The notes below the pieces were generated by a model. That model was not told the origin of the DNA, made no database searches, and was given only the letters and a program-made list of their open reading frames with translations. Below, one piece after another: positions 59,301 to 64,000 of a DNA stretch of 64,000 bases. The stretch covers positions 3,596,001-3,660,000 of the forward strand of contig NC_091273.1 of NCBI RefSeq assembly GCF_042100115.1, given 5' to 3'. The stretch comes from Alternaria dauci. Taxonomy: Eukaryota > Ascomycota > Dothideomycetes > Pleosporales > Pleosporaceae. The position numbers were made by a program, and so were the translations under genes. Position 1 is the first letter of the stretch. Each line of letters begins with the position of its first letter.

Positions 59301-62300
59301 ATCAGATTTATACGATAAGATCTTGGTACTGGGGATGCAAGCTCCAGTTGCCCAACCGATTTGCAGATCCCCAGGCCCCCTCGACTTGCTTCCCGCCCTC
59401 GAGGGTCGCTGTGCCTCTTGGGTGTGGTTCCGACATCTGTTTTCCGGGGTAATACTTCGGGCGGGCACGAGGGAAGCATTGTACCGAACACGAGTACGCG
59501 CTCAAGATGCCGCTGTGCCACATGTTTCGCAAATTGTGACCGGAGGACTAGACCTTCTCGTCTTCTGCTTTGAAATCGCCATTACTCCAGCCGAGCACTC
59601 AGTTGCGAACGTCACTGCATAAGCGGCATTTCTGACAGGCGACAGCTGTCTCGTGATTGGCTCGAGAAGCACTCCCCATTCTGCCGGCTTTTATCATGAG
59701 ACGGAGTGACCCGTGTCACCCCCGTCGATATTATCGAGCTGCGACAAGGTCCGGCCGGTCTCCCGTACTTTCCCTGTTCTCACCATGCTGGACGGATGCG
59801 CTGATTCGAGCGGACACTTGTGGAAAGGATTCGACATGGGCTGATGGGTGCAGCAGCACGTTAGCCGCTGTTTTTCCATGATGTCAGTCAGCGCTAGCTC
59901 CCGATGGACTGCACTACGCTACTTGACGAATTGGCCCGTCTCGGCTTGTCAGCCGTCTAGGCCCAGCCCCTTCAATACACAGAGACGCGCCACAACAGCG
60001 CACCCCTCCAAGCACTGCAAGCCGGCATACCGTGTAGTTCGACTGCCCATCTGCAATTTTCGAGTCGTAATTCAAACGTATCTCCGATAACATGACACAA
60101 ACTTCTCGCGACGCGTGACCCTTACCTATATGTTCTATTTACACTTGCGGCCCACGATCGCGCTCCCTAATACAAACTTGGCAATGTGTCAGAAGATCGC
60201 CTTCTCGGTGCAATTCTCCAGAGCCGGGCTGCCGATGTTCTGATGCGGATGCATACTGCTGGCTCTATCTCGGCTCAAATGCGCTCGACCACACGTTCGA
60301 CTTCTCCTAGGTCGCACTGGTACACTGCACGTGGGCACCGATATAGTTCACCATACAGAAGTTTTTAGTCGACACGCTGGTCGAGAGATTGCTCTTACGA
60401 AGCATCAGTACTTTCATCGGTATCTAATCCTAAAAAGAGCGATGCATGAATGCCGTTGCGCTGGAGATTGAGACCAAGCAAAGTCGGCCCTTCTGTCAGA
60501 AGCAGTAGTCCGCCTTACGCTGCAGAAAAAATAACTTTTAGGCTTGCTTGACCAGAGCTGAGTACGTGCTCCAATCGAAGCGGGACTTGCAATTGGCCAT
60601 GGTACGTGTTTCACGATCTTAGCAGCCTTCTAGCGTCCTTCTAGAAGGCTGCATCATCATTGTGTTCGCCCAATGCTCCATGCTTTTTCCATGACCCGAG
60701 TCAGGAACTTCGACACACCAGCCTCGCAATCGTGTGTACGTTTGCTCTGGTCATGCGCACCATCTCTTGTATAGTCATCATAGGCTGCATTGCACGGCCT
60801 TTATCAACTCATTTCCGTGGGACTGCGTACTCATGGGAATACTAACGGATCACGATCTACGATTGTTCCCGGGAAGCTCGTCCGGCACACGTGAAGTGAA
60901 CAAAGCGCCAGATCCAGCCTCCTTTTACATTTCTTCCACATCAATTGTATACTCATCTCCTTGTCGCGCATTCCATTTCCAGAGCGCTGGATGCAACCAC
61001 AGACGAAAACCGGAACTATATCCCCATGCGCCACGTGTAGCGTGTAATCGCAGATTGACTCCGAAGGCCAGGTTTCACAACCTCGAGCCTAGCACAGCGG
61101 CTCCGAAACTTACACAGGAATCTCACACTCAAAATAGCTTTGGCATCACAACGCAACAATGATACTCATGTACTCTCGGGATATGCAGAGACTTGCGTGC
61201 CGATGCAATGCGCATAGTCGTTGGTATATGCGACGCAGTCTCTGCTTCGGATATACCGAGGTTTCATGAAACGTTGACATGTTCGAGAAGATGCTCAGAC
61301 TGTGTTTCACAATCGCGTCCCGCATTGACAGCCGGACGCCTTCAAACTCAAACGATCGGGACTAGCATCTTGCTAACGGCCTTGTATCTCGTCCAGGATC
61401 TGGGAGGCTGGGCTCCCTCGACTTGTTTTAACCTAATCGTACGACTTCGCAATTATGGTCTGGCTGTCGCGCTGGGAGTATCTGGCCAGTCAAAGATGTC
61501 ACGGCCAATTTCATACCGGCAGCAAGAGTGTTCTTGGAAGTTTGTGGTGGGAGCGCATCAGGCTTCAGATCAGGATTTTTCCATTCATATTACGCAGCAC
61601 ACGCGTGCCGCTGGGAATATTTCCAATGACAAGCACACCCAAGACAGACTCTTGGACATGCGCAACGGAGAAGTGCCCGACTTGGAGCACTCGCGTCGCG
61701 TTGCATGAACGTTTCTAGGTGCTCGGTCCGCTTACTGCATTCTCACTGACAAGAGAACAGTCATGAGTGACCGCCTCACTTTGGTGAGAACACCATTGCC
61801 GTTCCCCAAGCACCTTGGTAGCTTGACAACCTTTACTGGCTCATACGATCTCCTCATCGTTCCCCACCGTCGGTGCAGTCAAGGCTCAAAATACACTGTG
61901 GTCTCCACAGGACCTCAACACTCTTAACCCTATCGGCTCACCTTCTGACTTCTGACGCGTCACAACGCGGCTGACTCTATACATGGTTGCTACCCAAGAT
62001 CAGCATCGACATGCTATTGCTCGAACCGTCCGCCCAGATCCGGAAGGGATCCAGGCTCGTCACGACTGCCCAAAAACAAGTGAAGCTTCAAGCGAAACGC
62101 AAGTGTGCGGGGAACGCAGGTGACCTGGCAGTGATCCTGTTGGCTGTCTCCTAGCAGCATGTTCCTGGTCGATTGGGGTGTGGGAACAAGGGATAGTCAA
62201 CAACCGGGGTTATCAGTGGCCCAAAGCGACCTACTCTGAGGCAAGCCCAACCTGCGCATCCCACCAGTCACAGGTTGAACAAGGGCAGTAAACCGCACAT

Positions 62301-64000
62301 GCGGAACAAGAGAGCTCCTACATCTGATTAGAAACTTGCCTTGCCAGAAACTACTGCAGCATCGAGATAGGGGTGGGACAGAGGCACTGTCTGGGCGTTT
62401 CGAACTCACAGACAGCATTGCGGTACTCTGGAGGAGGGGACGCCTGGTCGTTCCTACCGTCGGACTCATCGTCCCGTCCTAGACTAATCGTCGTGAACAG
62501 CTGACATGTGCAGCACAAAAGTCGGATCCGCGTCTCTTTCCGGTCAGCGTCCTTGTGAAGATCAGACTTGTTCGGTCTTGACTAAATTGTGGGTCGCGGG
62601 GGGTTGGTGGATTGCAATAAAGGTTGTTACCCCATGCAATGCTTTCCTTCGAGATCGATGACAGATCGCGGTCCGTAGGGCAGTGGAACGGAGGTCCAGT
62701 GCTTGCCCATGCGATCAGCACTGGGTCTGTCTTGAGATGCTGCGTACAACGATGGTCATAGTGAGATGGGTGATAAGCAATTGCCAGGTGGCCTTGGAAA
62801 GAGCGCCTGACCCAGTTGAAGATCTGCTTTCCCTGTAGCTGCCATGACGTACTTGTTACGATCATTCTTGTTCTCCATGGCTGGGCCATGGCTTGACACA
62901 ACGCTGTTCCAATGACCAACATGCGTAGTAGATTCGTCGTGTATCTGAGAACGATGAAGACGACCACTCTATTTCGATGCTGGGCTTTCGGGCCTCACAT
63001 ATCTTTTGCAGACAACTTACCTACCCCATAAACGATAACCCCCTCCCAGCCAAACGACTGAACCTGCACGTAAAGTGTCCCGTTGAACGACCAACACCCG
63101 CCGCATACCTCTTCCATCCTCACCGCACCTTCATCTTGGCTTCAGCGTAGCCTCCCCTTTCGAAATCAACACCTCGGTGATATAGATGCAACAGCGAGGC
63201 TTTAGGGGTGGGGGGGCAGATGGTTGCAGTAGCCATAGCAGTATCGCGGTATGCTACTGTGATACAACCTATGCTGGCGGGGAAGAAGGCTAATGCCGCT
63301 CGTATAGAGCAGGACTATGTGAATGGCGCCAGCATGCCACTCGGGATGTGACGAGACTCAAGTGATCTGCTACGTGTTTCTCCTCGTCGATACCTAGGTT
63401 TTCAGCTGGTAGTGACGTGAACGTACGCCTTGGATACCTATCGTGAACTTCAACGTTGCATCATGTGCAAGAAAGCCTTTAGGATTGAATTTAATGGTTC
63501 GTTCCCTTTGATTTATGTATGCATATATGTCAAGGTGTGCTTCCAACACACCTTTGCCGCGATACAATTACAGGGTGACTCAATAGCGTTGTGCTTGCCT
63601 CTTGTCATCAACATGTCCATTATACCAATAGTATATATCTATAGACAATAAGTCCCGCGATAATGCCCTATCTTAGTAATGTCCTCCAGTAGTGGTTAGC
63701 ATTGTCGTGCGGTGTAATATTAGACAGTCTCCAGCTTCCAACCATATATTCTGCGAACAGTATTTAGATGGCAAGCTTTGCACGTACTTGATGACAGGCC
63801 TAACACAGCTCGGTGCGTAGGGAGATAGAATTAGCGCTGTCGAAAAAGTTGGTACAGTTTAGATATTATTTTTTTGGTAAACATACGGTACCTACTTCAA
63901 ATAATATCTCTACATTCTCACCACGAAAAATGGAAACGTAATTTTCATGTAAATATCAAATCAATAATACACATATCATGACTCGTAACTTTTCCGCAAT
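56378..64000. other. 7.6 kb gene-poor tract at window end
   Basis: The first part (56.4-57.3 kb) is the promoter side of the poly-Q gene. Beyond it I find only short frames on both strands (the longest are 171 codons at 61193-61708 on plus and 162 codons at 62479-62967 on minus) with no family signal, no start context and no splice-linked partners. Base composition is near balanced to about 63.4 kb and then turns AT-rich. A CAC/CAA-type trinucleotide stretch lies near 58961-58987 and a 12-bp inverted repeat at 60622-60652. It could be a long upstream control region of a gene beyond 64000, or decayed DNA. Confidence 0.5.
60622..60652. repeat. 12-bp perfect inverted repeat
   Basis: The arms GCAGCCTTCTAG and CTAGAAGGCTGC are separated by seven bases. 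Within a gene-poor tract it may be a small hairpin or remnant. Confidence 0.8.

Noticed and set aside
61193..61708. 171-codon plus-strand frame in the gene-poor tract
   Set aside because: Composition like random sequence of this base content, no domain and no neighbouring exons in phase.
62479..62967. 162-codon minus-strand frame in the gene-poor tract
   Set aside because: Same grounds as the frame at 61193; no recognisable motif.
63400..64000. Possible telomere or CRISPR-like repeat at the AT-rich end
   Set aside because: No TTAGGG repeats or regularly spaced direct repeats are present; it is plain AT-rich sequence.

Overview
The window is nuclear DNA of a filamentous ascomycete, most likely a Dothideomycete of the Pleosporales type. 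Genes are dense (about one per 2 to 2.5 kb), lie on both strands, and carry short introns of 45-65 nt with GT..AG ends and CTAAC-like branch sites 10-20 nt before the acceptor. Protein families are typically fungal: Zn2Cys6 regulators, Crh-type GH16, a galactofuranose pathway pair, an ERMES subunit, a BIM1/X325 copper protein. I place it by content only; no species is claimed.

Region 0-9 kb is accessory in character. It holds the 3' part of a fungal-specific transcription factor, a small SnoaL/NTF2-like protein, a cytochrome P450 broken by at least four lesions, two tandem paralogous genes for small secreted six-cysteine proteins (candidate effectors), and a cyclase-family hydrolase.

Region 9-31 kb is mostly housekeeping: a Gyp1-type TBC Rab-GAP head-to-head with an Hrp1-type RNA-binding protein that has a 1.26 kb intron; a Crh-like wall transglycosylase head-to-head with PRO2; UDP-galactopyranose mutase divergent from a TPT-family transporter, very likely the UDP-galactofuranose transporter; ribosomal protein eL18; ADE2; an SRR1-like protein; and a GPI-type BIM1/X325 copper protein.

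Region 31-47 kb holds an NDR-like AGC kinase with an in-frame TAG just before its kinase domain, a mucin-like membrane protein, an Ecm15/UPF0045 protein, MDM34, an intron-containing tRNA-Val(AAC), a Zn2Cys6 regulator, mitochondrial ribosomal protein MRPL31 and the TRAPP subunit TRS20.

Region 47-64 kb holds a 704-residue nuclear-type protein with two SUMO-interaction-like motifs, a 2.8 kb gene-free stretch, and a large poly-Q protein with two related DUF8032-like segments. The last 7.6 kb (56.4-64 kb) has no gene I can support, although its base composition is not AT-rich until the final 0.6 kb.

Functionally linked neighbours are the mutase/transporter pair (cytosolic UDP-Galf synthesis and Golgi import). 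The TF, SnoaL-like, P450 and cyclase genes may be the remains of one catabolic or secondary-metabolic locus. All multi-exon models were checked by hand for splice signals and reading phase; most close exactly in frame.
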